Shown: positions 1-9,200 of the stretch, one piece after another
How positions within the stretch are numbered: position 1 is the first letter of the stretch
How the letters are laid out: each line of letters opens with the position of its first letter
Position numbers and translations under genes: made by a program
The notes under the pieces: generated by a model
Databases searched by the model: none
What the model was told of the DNA's origin: nothing
Seen by the model: the letters and a program-made list of their open reading frames with translations, nothing else
Source: Sulfurospirillum sp. UBA12182
GTDB taxonomy: Bacteria > Campylobacterota > Campylobacteria > Campylobacterales > Sulfurospirillaceae
DNA: 36,630 nucleotides
Reading direction: 5' to 3'
Assembly: GCA_002742765.1 (NCBI GenBank)
Contig: DLUF01000114.1
Location: 1-36,630, forward strand

Positions 1-258
1 TCTAAATATTTAGTGGCATTATATTCTTTATAAACTCTCTTCTTGTGCTACTCTCTTTTTCCATATTTAGCCTTTAATGATTTGTTGTTTCGATTATATG
101 AGATTAGATAAAACGAGTGATAGAATAATTCTTCAAATCTATTGCCTATTTCTTTAAATTGTTTATTTTGGATAATTAGGCAATTAAAATGCAGTATTGT
201 TATATGAAGTAATATAAATATAATGTATAATAAATCTAGTTAAAAGAAAGGATTTATG
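1..258. other. AT-rich upstream region with promoter of the AraC-type regulator
   Basis: No gene is visible here. A TATAAT at 219-224 is a plausible -10 element for the regulator that follows. An 8-base inverted repeat, ATTGCCTA at 141-148 and TAGGCAAT at 177-184, lies just upstream and could be an operator. The left edge may hold the end of a neighbour outside the window, but no reading frame supports that. Confidence 0.4.
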
Positions 259-1164
259 ATGAATGAAAAGTTTAGAGAATATAAGCAAGAGATGGTTGAT
301 TTTCTTCAAAATAGATATCCTTCAGGTATTCAATCTCAAAGTAATATTCAAGCATTAGATTTTTATTTTGTTGATGAGCCAACTGAGTTTACAAGTGTTA
401 TGTATGAACCTTCTTTATGTTTGATTTTACAAGGAAGCAAATCTGTAGATTTTGGAGATAAACTCTATGAATACAATGATAAAGAGTACCTCTTAGCTTC
501 TACACACTTACCTGCAAAGGTAAAAGTTCTAAAAGCTACAAAACAGATTCCTTATATATCTTTACGCATCAAATTCTCTTTGGAAGAGATTTATGAAGTA
601 CTTAAAGAGAGAAAAGATAAACGTTATTCTCATGCAAAAACAGTAGAGAAAGGACTTTTCTTTGATGAGATGAATATGAAACTTTACTCTGCTATTAGAC
701 GTTTAGTAAAACTTTTAGATGAACCAAAAGAAGAGATGCAATTTATATCAAAACTTATCATCAAAGAGATTTTATATATACTTATCTCAAATGAAAAAAG
801 TGGTCACTTCTTACATAACTTTATCATGGAAGGATCAATTTCTAACAAAGTAGTAACTGCTATCACTGAAATCAAAAATAGCTTCAACCAAAAGCTAAAC
901 ATGAGAGAACTTGCAGATAAAATACATATGAGCGAATCCTCTTTTTATCAGTATTTTAAGACAATAACCTCTATGTCTCCTATACAGTTTCAAAAAAAAC
1001 TTCGTTTAGAAGAAGCTAAAAATATGCTTATAACTCAAAATGTAGAGGCAAATGAAGTAGCTTTTGCAGTGGGATATGAATCACCTTCGCAGTTTAGTAG
1101 AGAATACTCCCGCATGTATGGCATGTCGCCAAAAGCACATAGTGAGTATTTACGAAGTTTATAG
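259..1164 (+). CDS. AraC family transcriptional regulator
   Basis: A 301-residue regulator. The first ~160 residues look like the cupin-type AraC_N domain (PF06719), with the family's YEPSLCLILQGSK stretch around residue 50. The last ~100 residues are a double helix-turn-helix of the AraC/XylS type, with the typical VAFAVGYESPSQFSREY segment. Two ATG codons stand side by side at 256 and 259. The AAAGGA at 247-252 is 3 bases from the first and 6 from the second, so 259 is preferred. The lipoprotein gene starts only 23 bases downstream and is probably co-transcribed. The effector is unknown; AraC_N regulators often control an adjacent enzyme gene, which is inference here. Confidence 0.9.
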   Translation: MNEKFREYKQEMVDFLQNRYPSGIQSQSNIQALDFYFVDEPTEFTSVMYEPSLCLILQGSKSVDFGDKLYEYNDKEYLLASTHLPAKVKVLKATKQIPYISLRIKFSLEEIYEVLKERKDKRYSHAKTVEKGLFFDEMNMKLYSAIRRLVKLLDEPKEEMQFISKLIIKEILYILISNEKSGHFLHNFIMEGSISNKVVTAITEIKNSFNQKLNMRELADKIHMSESSFYQYFKTITSMSPIQFQKKLRLEEAKNMLITQNVEANEVAFAVGYESPSQFSREYSRMYGMSPKAHSEYLRSL

Positions 1165-1187
1165 AATTATGCAATGATTGGCAAAAT

Positions 1188-2255
1188 ATGAAGAAAGAAA
1201 ATCTCTTTTTTATAACGATAATTATATTAGGATTATGTTTGAGTGGATGTACAACAAAAGAAAATTTAAACCCAAGATTTAGTAAGTCATTTTATAAAGA
1301 TGGAAAATTCCAAAGCCAATTTGATAGTAAAGCAGGAACTACACTAGAATTTTTCTCAGCTATGTGGTCACTCTTTACTGATAACTCCATAAGCAAAGTC
1401 CCAAACAAAGGTACGGTTCCTATTATAAAATTAAGCACAAATGATATTGTAAATTTAAAAGATAACTCTGTTATTAGGCTAGGGCATTCTACTCTTCTTC
1501 TAAAGATAGATAATAGACTTATTTTAACTGACCCTGTTTTCTCTAAACGTGTTTCTCCTGTATCTTTTTTTGGTCCAAAAAGATTTCATGAGTCTCCGAT
1601 TTCTATAGAAGAGTTGCCTCATATAGATGCAGTAGTTATCTCTCATAATCATTATGACCACTTAGATAAAGATGCAATAAAAAAATTAAAAGATAAAGTA
1701 GATACTTTCTATACCACTTTGGGAATAAAAAATATATTAGTTACTTTTGGCGTGGAAAGTTCAAAAATCGTTGAACTTGATTGGTGGGAGAGTAAAGAGG
1801 ATAAAAGCCTTACTTTTGTTGCAACACCAGCACAACACTTCTCAGGAAGAGGATTGTTTGATAAAAACAGAACTCTTTGGTCATCTTGGGTGATTAAAGG
1901 TGAAAATACAAATATCTACTTTGGTGCAGATAGTGGCTACTTTGAAGGATTCAAGCAGATAGGACAAAAATATGGGCCATTTGATATGACATTCTTAGAA
2001 GCTGGCGCATACAATAGACTCTGGAAATCAATTCACATGATGCCAGAAGAAAGCGTGCAAGCTCACATAGACCTTCAAGGCAAGATAATGTTTCCAGTTC
2101 ATAATGGTACTTTTAAGCTTTCTATTCATGATTGGGATGAACCATATAAGAGAGTACTTAAAGCAGCAAAAGAAAAAAATATTCAAATAACGCATCCAAA
2201 GATGGGAGAAACTATCTCTATTGTAGATTTCCAGAAAACTGAAATTTGGTGGTAA
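1188..2255 (+). CDS. Metallo-beta-lactamase-fold lipoprotein (NAPE-PLD/UlaG-like hydrolase)
   Basis: A 355-residue protein with a lipoprotein signal: a hydrophobic run at residues 8-18 and lipobox LSGC with the modified Cys at 21. The mature part is a metallo-beta-lactamase fold of the Lactamase_B_2 type (as in NAPE-PLD and RomA-like proteins). It has GHSTLLLKID, a TDPVFSKR loop, the metal motif HNHYDH, a later AQHFSGRG His, GADSGY and a C-terminal PVHNGTF His. It should therefore be a membrane-anchored metal-dependent hydrolase; the substrate cannot be told. There is no clear Shine-Dalgarno, which suggests coupling to the AraC-type regulator 23 bases upstream. A strong terminator follows. 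Confidence 0.85.
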   Translation: MKKENLFFITIIILGLCLSGCTTKENLNPRFSKSFYKDGKFQSQFDSKAGTTLEFFSAMWSLFTDNSISKVPNKGTVPIIKLSTNDIVNLKDNSVIRLGHSTLLLKIDNRLILTDPVFSKRVSPVSFFGPKRFHESPISIEELPHIDAVVISHNHYDHLDKDAIKKLKDKVDTFYTTLGIKNILVTFGVESSKIVELDWWESKEDKSLTFVATPAQHFSGRGLFDKNRTLWSSWVIKGENTNIYFGADSGYFEGFKQIGQKYGPFDMTFLEAGAYNRLWKSIHMMPEESVQAHIDLQGKIMFPVHNGTFKLSIHDWDEPYKRVLKAAKEKNIQITHPKMGETISIVDFQKTEIWW

Positions 2256-2314
2256 GTGTTGTATATGGTTAAACTTACGTTGTTACTTATCCATTTCAAC
2301 AACTTCAATAAATC

Positions 2315-2324
2315 TTACATGTAA
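2315..2324. repeat. TTACATGTAA copy 1
   Basis: Exact copy between the lipoprotein gene and lon, just before the terminator stem; flanks CTTACATGTAAAGG. Confidence 0.9.
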
Positions 2325-2332
2325 AGGCTTTA

Positions 2333-2366
2333 GGGAGTGGTACTTTTTGTACCCTCCTCTTTTTTT
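2333..2366 (+). terminator. Rho-independent terminator after the lipoprotein gene
   Basis: GGGAG-t-GGTAC, loop TTTTT, GTACC-CTCC forms a stem of about 9-10 base pairs with one bulged T, followed by T7 at 2360-2366. The T run includes part of the stop codon of lon on the other strand. No T run follows on the minus side, so it acts mainly for the plus strand. Confidence 0.75.
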
Positions 2367-4785
2367 ATACTAAAGTATACTCAAGAACCTCTTCAATCCT
2401 TGAAACAGGAATGATTTGCATTTTTGATTTTACCTCTTCAGGTATATCCTTCAAATCTCTCTCAAAATTTTTCTTTGGAATCAAGGCAGTCGTGATTTTA
2501 GCTTTAAAGGCTGCGATAAGCTTTTCTTTCAAACCACCAATAGGTAAAACTTTACCAGTTAGTGTTAATTCCCCAGTCATAGCCACATCACTTCTAACTT
2601 TTTTCTCACTTAGTATCGAAGCGATGGCAGTCGCCATAGTGATACCTGCACTTGGTCCATCTTTTGGTGTTGCGCCCTCTGGTACGTGAAGATGCAAGTC
2701 ATATCGTCTATATATTTCACTTGTCTCTAAGTTTAAATCTTTCTCTTCACCCTCTTTTGCACTCAAAGGAATCAATTTTTTATCGATAAAAATCTTCTCA
2801 TTGTCTATAAGTACTTTCACAACACTGTATGCTATCTTAGCAGACTCCTTCATAACTTCACCAAGAGAACCTGTGATTTGCATAGCACCTTTTCCTTTGA
2901 TTTTTAGTGCTTCAACCTTTAACACATCTCCACCAACACTTGTCCATGCCAAGCCATTTACTTGACCTACAACATCTTTTCTATCCCTAACTTCTATCTC
3001 AAAAACTTTTTTCTCCAAATACTCTTCAAGATTGTTTTGGCTGATAGAAATTTTATTTACAGATGGATCAATCAAAAGTTGTTTTGCCACTTTTCGCAAA
3101 ACTTCAGCAACTCTACGTCTTAAGTTTCTCACTCCTGATTCCCTTGTATAATTCTCTATCATCATCTCTAAAGCGCTTTTCGTAAAAGAGACTTCCGCTG
3201 GTTTAAGTCCATGCTTTTTCAACTCTTGAGGAATGAGATATTTTTTAAGGATTTCATACTTTTCTTGTGGCGTATAAGAACTAAGAAAAATAAACTCCAT
3301 TCTATCTCTCAAAGGAGCGGGGATAGAACCTACATCATTTGCAGTTGCTATAAAAACCACTTTACTCAAATCAATATTGAAATTTAGATAATAATCTCTA
3401 AATTTATTATTTTGCTCAGGGTCTAAAACCTCAAGTAAAACAGCTGTTGGGTCTCCCCTAAAGCTTTTTGCTACTTTATCAATCTCATCTAAAACTACAA
3501 CTGGATTCATCTGTTTTGCTTCGATAAGCCCTTGCACGATACGACCTGGCATAGCTCCTATATAGGTTCTTCGATGTCCTCTTAGCTCATTGACATCTTC
3601 AAGCCCTCCAAGTGCTATACGAACAAGTTCTCTCTTTAAAGCTTTTGCGATAGAGTTTGCCAAAGAGGTTTTACCCACACCAGGAGGTCCTGCAAAACAG
3701 AGTATCGCTCCTTTACTTGACTTGTCCTTTATACCTCGTTTTGAAAGTAACTCACGTACTGCAAAATACTCCTCTATTCTCTCTTTTGGTTTTTCTAATG
3801 AATAATGGTCACGATCTAACTGTGCTTTTACATCTAAGATATCAAGTTGCTTTTTTGAATATGCATTAAAAGGGATATCTATAACCCAATCAAGGTAACT
3901 TTGAACCATATTTGCATCACTAGAGTCTGGGTGCATACGAGAGAGCTTATCTATCTGCTTTTTAATCTCCTTATATGCATCTTCTCCCATCCCATCTTTT
4001 TTTGCTTCAAGCTTTGTTCTATACTCTTCAATCTCTTCTTCACGTTGTGTATCAGTGCCCAATTCTTGTTGGATTTGCTTTAACTGTTCTTTTAAAAAAT
4101 ACTCTTTATTGACTTTTTCAATTCTTGAATGAACTTTTGTTTTTATCTCTTTTTGTAGTCTATTTGCCTCTATAGCTTCTATCAAAAACTCTATAAGCAT
4201 CAAAACTCTTGCTTCAGCATTTGGTTCGATAAAAAGTGAATAAGATTGGTCTTTTTTAAGTTTCATCGCACTAGAGACCAAATCACAAACTCTGCTTATC
4301 TCACTATTTTCTTCTATCGTTTTTAACAAATCTGGTGGAAAATAATTACTTACATGAGACAAGGCAGTTACTTTCTCTTTTAGCACTGACATAATCGCAT
4401 CTGTTTTAGGTGAATTTTCAACATCACTTGAAATCAACTCTATGGTGGCAACAAGAGGACTTAGAGACTTTTGAACAAGTATCTTTCCTTTCGCCATTCC
4501 TTGAAATAAAATCTTTACTCTGCCATCTGGTAAAGAGACTTTTCTCATGATAGAGCCTATAACTCCTGCATCATATATCGCTTCAAAATCTCTCTTTCCT
4601 TCTTCCCCTTTTTTCGCAGAACAAACCATAATAAGCGTGTTGTTCTGGATAGCTTTATTTACAGCTTCTATATTTTCATCATCATTTAAAAAAATAGGTG
4701 AAATCATAAAAGGATATAAGAACATCTCATCTTCAACAATGATTGGCAAATCTGTTGGAAAAGAGTCATAATCACTTAACTTCAT
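2365..4785 (-). CDS. lon: ATP-dependent protease Lon
   Basis: An 806-residue LonA-type protease, the normal length. The order is an N-terminal substrate-binding LAN domain (~1-200), a coiled helical segment (~200-270), and an AAA+ domain with Walker A GPPGVGKT at 366-373 and Walker B VVVLDEID at ~429-436. The C-terminal protease domain carries the catalytic Ser712 in DGPSAGIT and Lys755 in GGLKEKL, spaced 43 residues apart as in E. coli. It degrades misfolded and regulatory proteins in the cytoplasm. The start follows AAGGAAG with 4-5 bases spacing. It lies 79 bases downstream of bamD in the same direction; the bamD-lon pair next to divergent fliW is an order I recall from Campylobacter jejuni. 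Confidence 0.97.
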   Translation of the reverse strand: MKLSDYDSFPTDLPIIVEDEMFLYPFMISPIFLNDDENIEAVNKAIQNNTLIMVCSAKKGEEGKRDFEAIYDAGVIGSIMRKVSLPDGRVKILFQGMAKGKILVQKSLSPLVATIELISSDVENSPKTDAIMSVLKEKVTALSHVSNYFPPDLLKTIEENSEISRVCDLVSSAMKLKKDQSYSLFIEPNAEARVLMLIEFLIEAIEANRLQKEIKTKVHSRIEKVNKEYFLKEQLKQIQQELGTDTQREEEIEEYRTKLEAKKDGMGEDAYKEIKKQIDKLSRMHPDSSDANMVQSYLDWVIDIPFNAYSKKQLDILDVKAQLDRDHYSLEKPKERIEEYFAVRELLSKRGIKDKSSKGAILCFAGPPGVGKTSLANSIAKALKRELVRIALGGLEDVNELRGHRRTYIGAMPGRIVQGLIEAKQMNPVVVLDEIDKVAKSFRGDPTAVLLEVLDPEQNNKFRDYYLNFNIDLSKVVFIATANDVGSIPAPLRDRMEFIFLSSYTPQEKYEILKKYLIPQELKKHGLKPAEVSFTKSALEMMIENYTRESGVRNLRRRVAEVLRKVAKQLLIDPSVNKISISQNNLEEYLEKKVFEIEVRDRKDVVGQVNGLAWTSVGGDVLKVEALKIKGKGAMQITGSLGEVMKESAKIAYSVVKVLIDNEKIFIDKKLIPLSAKEGEEKDLNLETSEIYRRYDLHLHVPEGATPKDGPSAGITMATAIASILSEKKVRSDVAMTGELTLTGKVLPIGGLKEKLIAAFKAKITTALIPKKNFERDLKDIPEEVKSKMQIIPVSRIEEVLEYTLV

Positions 4786-4840
4786 ATCACTTCCTTATAA
4801 ATTTTTTGTAAACCAAGACAAATCCCCCTAAGACTTTGTC

Positions 4841-4850
4841 TTACATGTAA
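4841..4850. repeat. TTACATGTAA copy 2
   Basis: Exact copy in the 79-base bamD-lon spacer. Confidence 0.9.
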
Positions 4851-4864
4851 GAAAAAAAGTAAAA

Positions 4865-5509
4865 TTATTCGAAAATAGAACGATACCAAGGTACGTCAGG
4901 TTCTATCATCTTCGCATCTTTCAGAGTTGATGTTGCTAGTTTTTCCTCATAAACTTTTGCTGCTTCTGGTTTATCAATCCTATGATATAAAGAAGCTATA
5001 TTTTGATTAAGATAGTAGTTGCCCAATCTAACTTTTACAAGCATCGTCTCTACCATAGCTCTGTATTTTGAGTTTGGATATTTTCGGATAAAATCTTTTA
5101 TCTGAGTGATAGTATCTAGCATGAGCTGTTGGTTTCTGTTTGGTGAGGGGAAAGAATCAAAATTTGCCTTGATTTTCATAAACCTAGCATATTCGCTTTT
5201 CTCTTCATTTCCAAATCTTTTGATATACTCATCCAAATAGAAATTTGCAAGTAAGTACTCTTCTTCTTCCACATGAGCTTGTGCTAAGATAAGCATAGCT
5301 TCTGGCAACAAAGGAGAAGCAACATGTTCACTAGAAAGTGAAGTGTACATATCATCTGCTTTTTCCAAATCCGCATCTTTTATGCTTTTTACTATCTGCT
5401 CATACCAATATAAAGCAGGTTTGTTATAAATCGCTTTTTCAGATTTTGTCGAACAACCACTTAGGATAAATAACGCAAAAAATACTGCTACTAAGCTTGC
5501 TAGTCTCAT
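4865..5509 (-). CDS. bamD: Outer membrane assembly lipoprotein BamD
   Basis: A 214-residue lipoprotein with signal peptide and lipobox LSGC (modified Cys at about residue 19), then helical TPR-like repeats typical of BamD (YfiO). It acts in the BAM complex, inserting beta-barrel proteins into the outer membrane. The ORF opens with two consecutive ATGs; the second (ending at 5509) is better spaced from GAGGAAG than the first (5512). A TACAAT at 5543-5548 on the minus strand is a possible -10. lon follows. Length and position next to lon and fliW match campylobacterotal bamD. Confidence 0.9.
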   Translation of the reverse strand: MRLASLVAVFFALFILSGCSTKSEKAIYNKPALYWYEQIVKSIKDADLEKADDMYTSLSSEHVASPLLPEAMLILAQAHVEEEEYLLANFYLDEYIKRFGNEEKSEYARFMKIKANFDSFPSPNRNQQLMLDTITQIKDFIRKYPNSKYRAMVETMLVKVRLGNYYLNQNIASLYHRIDKPEAAKVYEEKLATSTLKDAKMIEPDVPWYRSIFE

Positions 5510-5512
5510 CAT

Positions 5513-5664
5513 ACTTCCTCTTGTATCATTTATAAAAGAGTTATTGTATCTCTTTTTTCGTTATTAAAAGATAAAAATTTATTTTTTTTCTTTTTTGTCG
5601 ATTTATTGAGGTGAAATTAAAATGAAAATGGTACAATGCGAAATTATTTTCTTAAAGGATGGGT
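5513..5664. promoter_or_regulatory. Divergent promoter region bamD / fliW
   Basis: The region holds the start signals of two divergent genes. TACAAT at 5543-5548 (minus) may be the -10 for bamD, and TACAAT at 5632-5637 (plus) the -10 for fliW. A 7-base inverted repeat AAAAGAG/CTCTTTT at 5534-5540 and 5550-5556 overlaps the bamD side. No clear sigma-28 or sigma-54 site is seen. Confidence 0.4.
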
Positions 5665-6048
5665 ATGGTATTTAGTGTAAGAAGTCCGATTCCTGGATTT
5701 GACCAAATCAAAACAGTAGAACTTGAACAGATAGATGAATTTTTCATGAGATTAGAATCTTGTGAAGACGATACAGTTTTTATGCTAGTAAATCCTTTTA
5801 TGTTAAGAGAATATGATTTTGAAGTTCCAGAGTATTTTAAGAATATTTTAGAACTTGAAGAAGGCTCAAACACTCTAGTTTATAACATCATGATAGTCTC
5901 TACTCCGATAGAAACTTCTGTGATAAATTTTATAGCTCCTTTGGTATTTAATGCTGATAAGAAGTTAGTTTCTCAGGTGCTACTGGACAATAACAAATAC
6001 AAAAACTTTGGCATAATGGAGAAAATCTCTGATTATTTAGGTGAATAG
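5665..6048 (+). CDS. fliW: Flagellar assembly factor FliW
   Basis: A 127-residue FliW. The family pattern is clear: an N-terminal beta strand FSVRSPIPGF, then LVNPFMLREYDFEVP in the middle and NFIAPLVFNADKK near the C-terminus. FliW binds flagellin and the translational regulator CsrA, so flagellin export and flagellin mRNA translation are kept in step. An upstream ATG at 5659 overlaps the AAAGGA ribosome site (5654-5659), so ATG 5665 with 5-6 bases spacing is the likely start; it also aligns best with the family N-terminus. It stands alone, divergent from bamD. Confidence 0.93.
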   Translation: MVFSVRSPIPGFDQIKTVELEQIDEFFMRLESCEDDTVFMLVNPFMLREYDFEVPEYFKNILELEEGSNTLVYNIMIVSTPIETSVINFIAPLVFNADKKLVSQVLLDNNKYKNFGIMEKISDYLGE

Positions 6049-6187
6049 GCTAAACAACACCTCTTTTGCAATGTGTTAAAACATAAACTTGAAAATTAAA
6101 ATAAAGTGCTAAAAAAGTATTAAGTTAAGTTTTATGAGGAAAGGGATAGAATGAGTAAAGCTTGTATATTACCAAGAGGAGCTTTGC
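6049..6187 (+). promoter_or_regulatory. Leader region of the MSHA-like pilin operon
   Basis: The 139 bases between fliW and the large secreted protein must hold the promoter of the four-gene operon, but no -10 stands out. A second possible reading start with its own GAGGAAAGGG lies at 6151 (listed separately). AACAC/GTGTT around 6055-6077 is a weak hairpin. Confidence 0.3.
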
Positions 6188-6258
6188 ATGTTGCATACCA
6201 ACAAAATAGTATTTTTATTTTTGATTATCTTAAACTCTGTTCTTATAGCGGACAGTGA
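6151..6258 (+). CDS. Possible 35-residue leader peptide overlapping the MshQ-like gene
   Basis: An ATG at 6151 preceded by a good purine-rich site (GAGGAAAGGG, 4 bases spacing) opens a 35-codon frame starting MSKACILPRG and running 71 bases into the large gene in another frame. The downstream gene has its own AGAGGA site, so this could be a translated leader that modulates access to it, or a chance frame. No homology is recognised. Confidence 0.25.
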   Translation: MSKACILPRGALHVAYQQNSIFIFDYLKLCSYSGQ

Positions 6259-9200
6259 GCCAAATAATAGCTGTGCACAAGTTGAAATAGTTTCTTCTCT
6301 CAATGGGGCAACTCCTACAATATCAAGAACTATAAATGGTACAGTTCATCAAACATCAGATCGATTTGACTATTATTCTTTTACTGTCAGCGCTTCAGGA
6401 ATATTAGATTTTAACTATACCGCAGACAAAACAAATGCTTCCTTTTTTATAGGATCGTCTTGTGGCGGTAGTCAATATTACTCTAATACTGATAACTCTG
6501 ATACTAAAAACCCTGCTCCTTTCTTTGTTTCCGCAGGTGATACTATTTATTTATTAATCGAACGACGTTATGATTCCTCTATGAACTATAGTATATCCGT
6601 AAACTACGCATCTCCAACTTTTTCAGGTAGTAATTTTAAAGACTTTTCTATTCTTTATTCTGAAAATCTACGTGGTGATATACGTATGATTGGTAACACT
6701 ATTATGGGACAAAGAAATTCGCAAGGAAATACTGTTTGTCCTAGCAACAATACAAATAATGCAGATGGTGATATTAGAACTCAACATTGGGATATAGATG
6801 GAGTTAGTTCAACATTTAATTCTTCCTCTGCAACTTTATCTATTCCAGAAGGAGCCATAATTCAAAAAGCTTATTTATATTGGCAAGGTAGAGTACTATC
6901 AAATCAATATAATAATGCAAAATCTATTAAGTTTCGACAGCCAGGAGCTCCAAATTATACAACTTTGACTGCTTCAGATAACAATATGCATTGGACTTCT
7001 TATGGATCATATTATCCTTATCAAGCTTCAGTAGAAGTCACTTCTCTTATAAATGGCTCGGGAATCTATACTGTTGCAGACCTTAACACATATGCAGGCA
7101 ACTATATAGATGGACTTGGAGCATATGGCGCATGGTCTTTAGTCGTTGTTTATAAAAAAGATGATGCACTTTTACAGAATATCACAATTTATGATGGATA
7201 TCAAACAATTGCATCCAATAGCTCTCAAAATTTTACTCTTTCTGGATTTCTTACCCCATCTAATGGAGATGTAAATTCTAAATTTCTTGTCTTTACAGGG
7301 AAAGGAGATGTCGACTTATTGCGTGATTATGTGAATATAAGTGGTACTAGACTTACCCGTTTTAACGACAACTCGATTGATAGTACCCAATTTAATACTT
7401 TTAATGCTTCTATTACTGAAAATAATTCTTATGTAACTTCTCGTAGTCCAAATTGTCAAAATAATTTAGGAATTGATATCCATACATACAATGTAGGTAC
7501 CTCTGGATTAGGCATTATAGGCAATAACCAAACAAATGCAACTCTTCAAATTGGAACTAATCAAGATGCATATTATTTATCTGTTTTTGCTTTTGCAACT
7601 GAACTTTATGAACCACGTGTCTGTTACTATATAGATACTATTAAACAAATCGATACAAATACGACTATCTTTGAAAATAAAAAGTTTATCGGAGAGATAG
7701 AAGCTGATACAGAATACACATTTGATATCTGGATTTCAAATATGAAAAAAAGCTCTTCTGATACTTTTATCGAAACAGCGAGATTAGTACAAGTATATAT
7801 GAATATGTATGATGTAGACTATTCTGAAAACTCAATGTCTATGCAAAACTTAGGAGAGGCTAGTAAACTATCTATAAGTGATGCTATTGATAACGATAAA
7901 GGAGAGTTTGCAAGTGATCAAAATAAATCTACATGGAGAGTTGGTATAGGTGCAGATCAAGATCAAGGTGGAACACTCGCTCCTGCTTCTAGTTTTAATG
8001 ATGACTCTAAAAAAGCATTTATATCTTATAAAGCAAAATTTCAAGTTGATGAGAATACAACAACGATAGACCTTGTAAATTTCTTTAAATTCAAAGCTTC
8101 TTTTCAAACTGATAGCATAACAATAGGCAGCGATAATGCTCAAGAAATAGAACAATGTCTTGATTTAAATACAACTGCAAGTGTAACACAACCACCAAAA
8201 GGTGCATTTAATGTTGTAAATGCTAACTTTTCTGGGGGTTCACTAAATAGTGATTCAGATACTGCTCTTTTTACTCAAGTAAGTAGTCAAAACTTTAGTG
8301 TAAAAGTTGTCGCTTTAAACAATGATTTTCAAACCCTTCAAAGCTATACTGGTGATGTTAATCTTTCTTTAATTTCATCTCCATCATATACAGGTGATGA
8401 ATCTAGCGACCAAGCTTTATGTGATAGTGCTACAAGTGTAGGCTCACCAATTACTATACAATTCAATAATGAAACTATTAAACCAATTTCTCTAGTTACA
8501 AATGATGCAATGAAAAGTGCTTCTTTTAAAATATCTTTTGAAAGTAATGGTGTCGTCAAACATGTATGCTCTACTGATAGTTTTGCAATCCGCCCTGCTA
8601 ACTATAGTTATAGTTTTACACCTTCAACATTAATTGGAGGAAAAGAACATACACTTACATCAAACGCTGGAACTTCTTTGTATGATGGTACTGCGTCTCA
8701 GACTATAAGTCTTATTATTCCACCTGGATGTGGACTTGGTGCTGATACAAACACAACATCTATAACTTTTTCAGGAGGCATTGATAGTTCTCTTGTACGA
8801 ACAGGAAACATAGGAGACTATAATATAACAGTTGTAGATAATACATGGACAGGGATAGACCAAGGAACTTCTCATGGTGATGATTGTATAGTAGGTAGTT
8901 TTGAAAATACTCCTTCGGGAGGGTTGGTAGGTTGTAACACGCAAACTTCACAAACGTTCACATTTAGTCCAAAAGATTTTTTAAATACTCTTGCTCTACA
9001 AAATTTTAATGCGAATAACTTTACTTATATCTCGAATGACAATAATATGAGTGCTACTGCAACTGCAACTATCACAGCAAGATTAGACAACAATACAACT
9101 GCATCTGCTTACTCTGCAAATTGTTATGCAAAAGACATCAATACCACTATCTCTTTGATAGATGAACCTTTAGCTTCAGAATGGCTTACAAATGATAGAA

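Noticed and set aside
7868-8155. 95-codon minus-strand frame inside the MshQ-like gene
   Set aside because: Antisense to a clear coding sequence, Cys- and Ile-rich by reading of AT-rich codons backward; a shadow.
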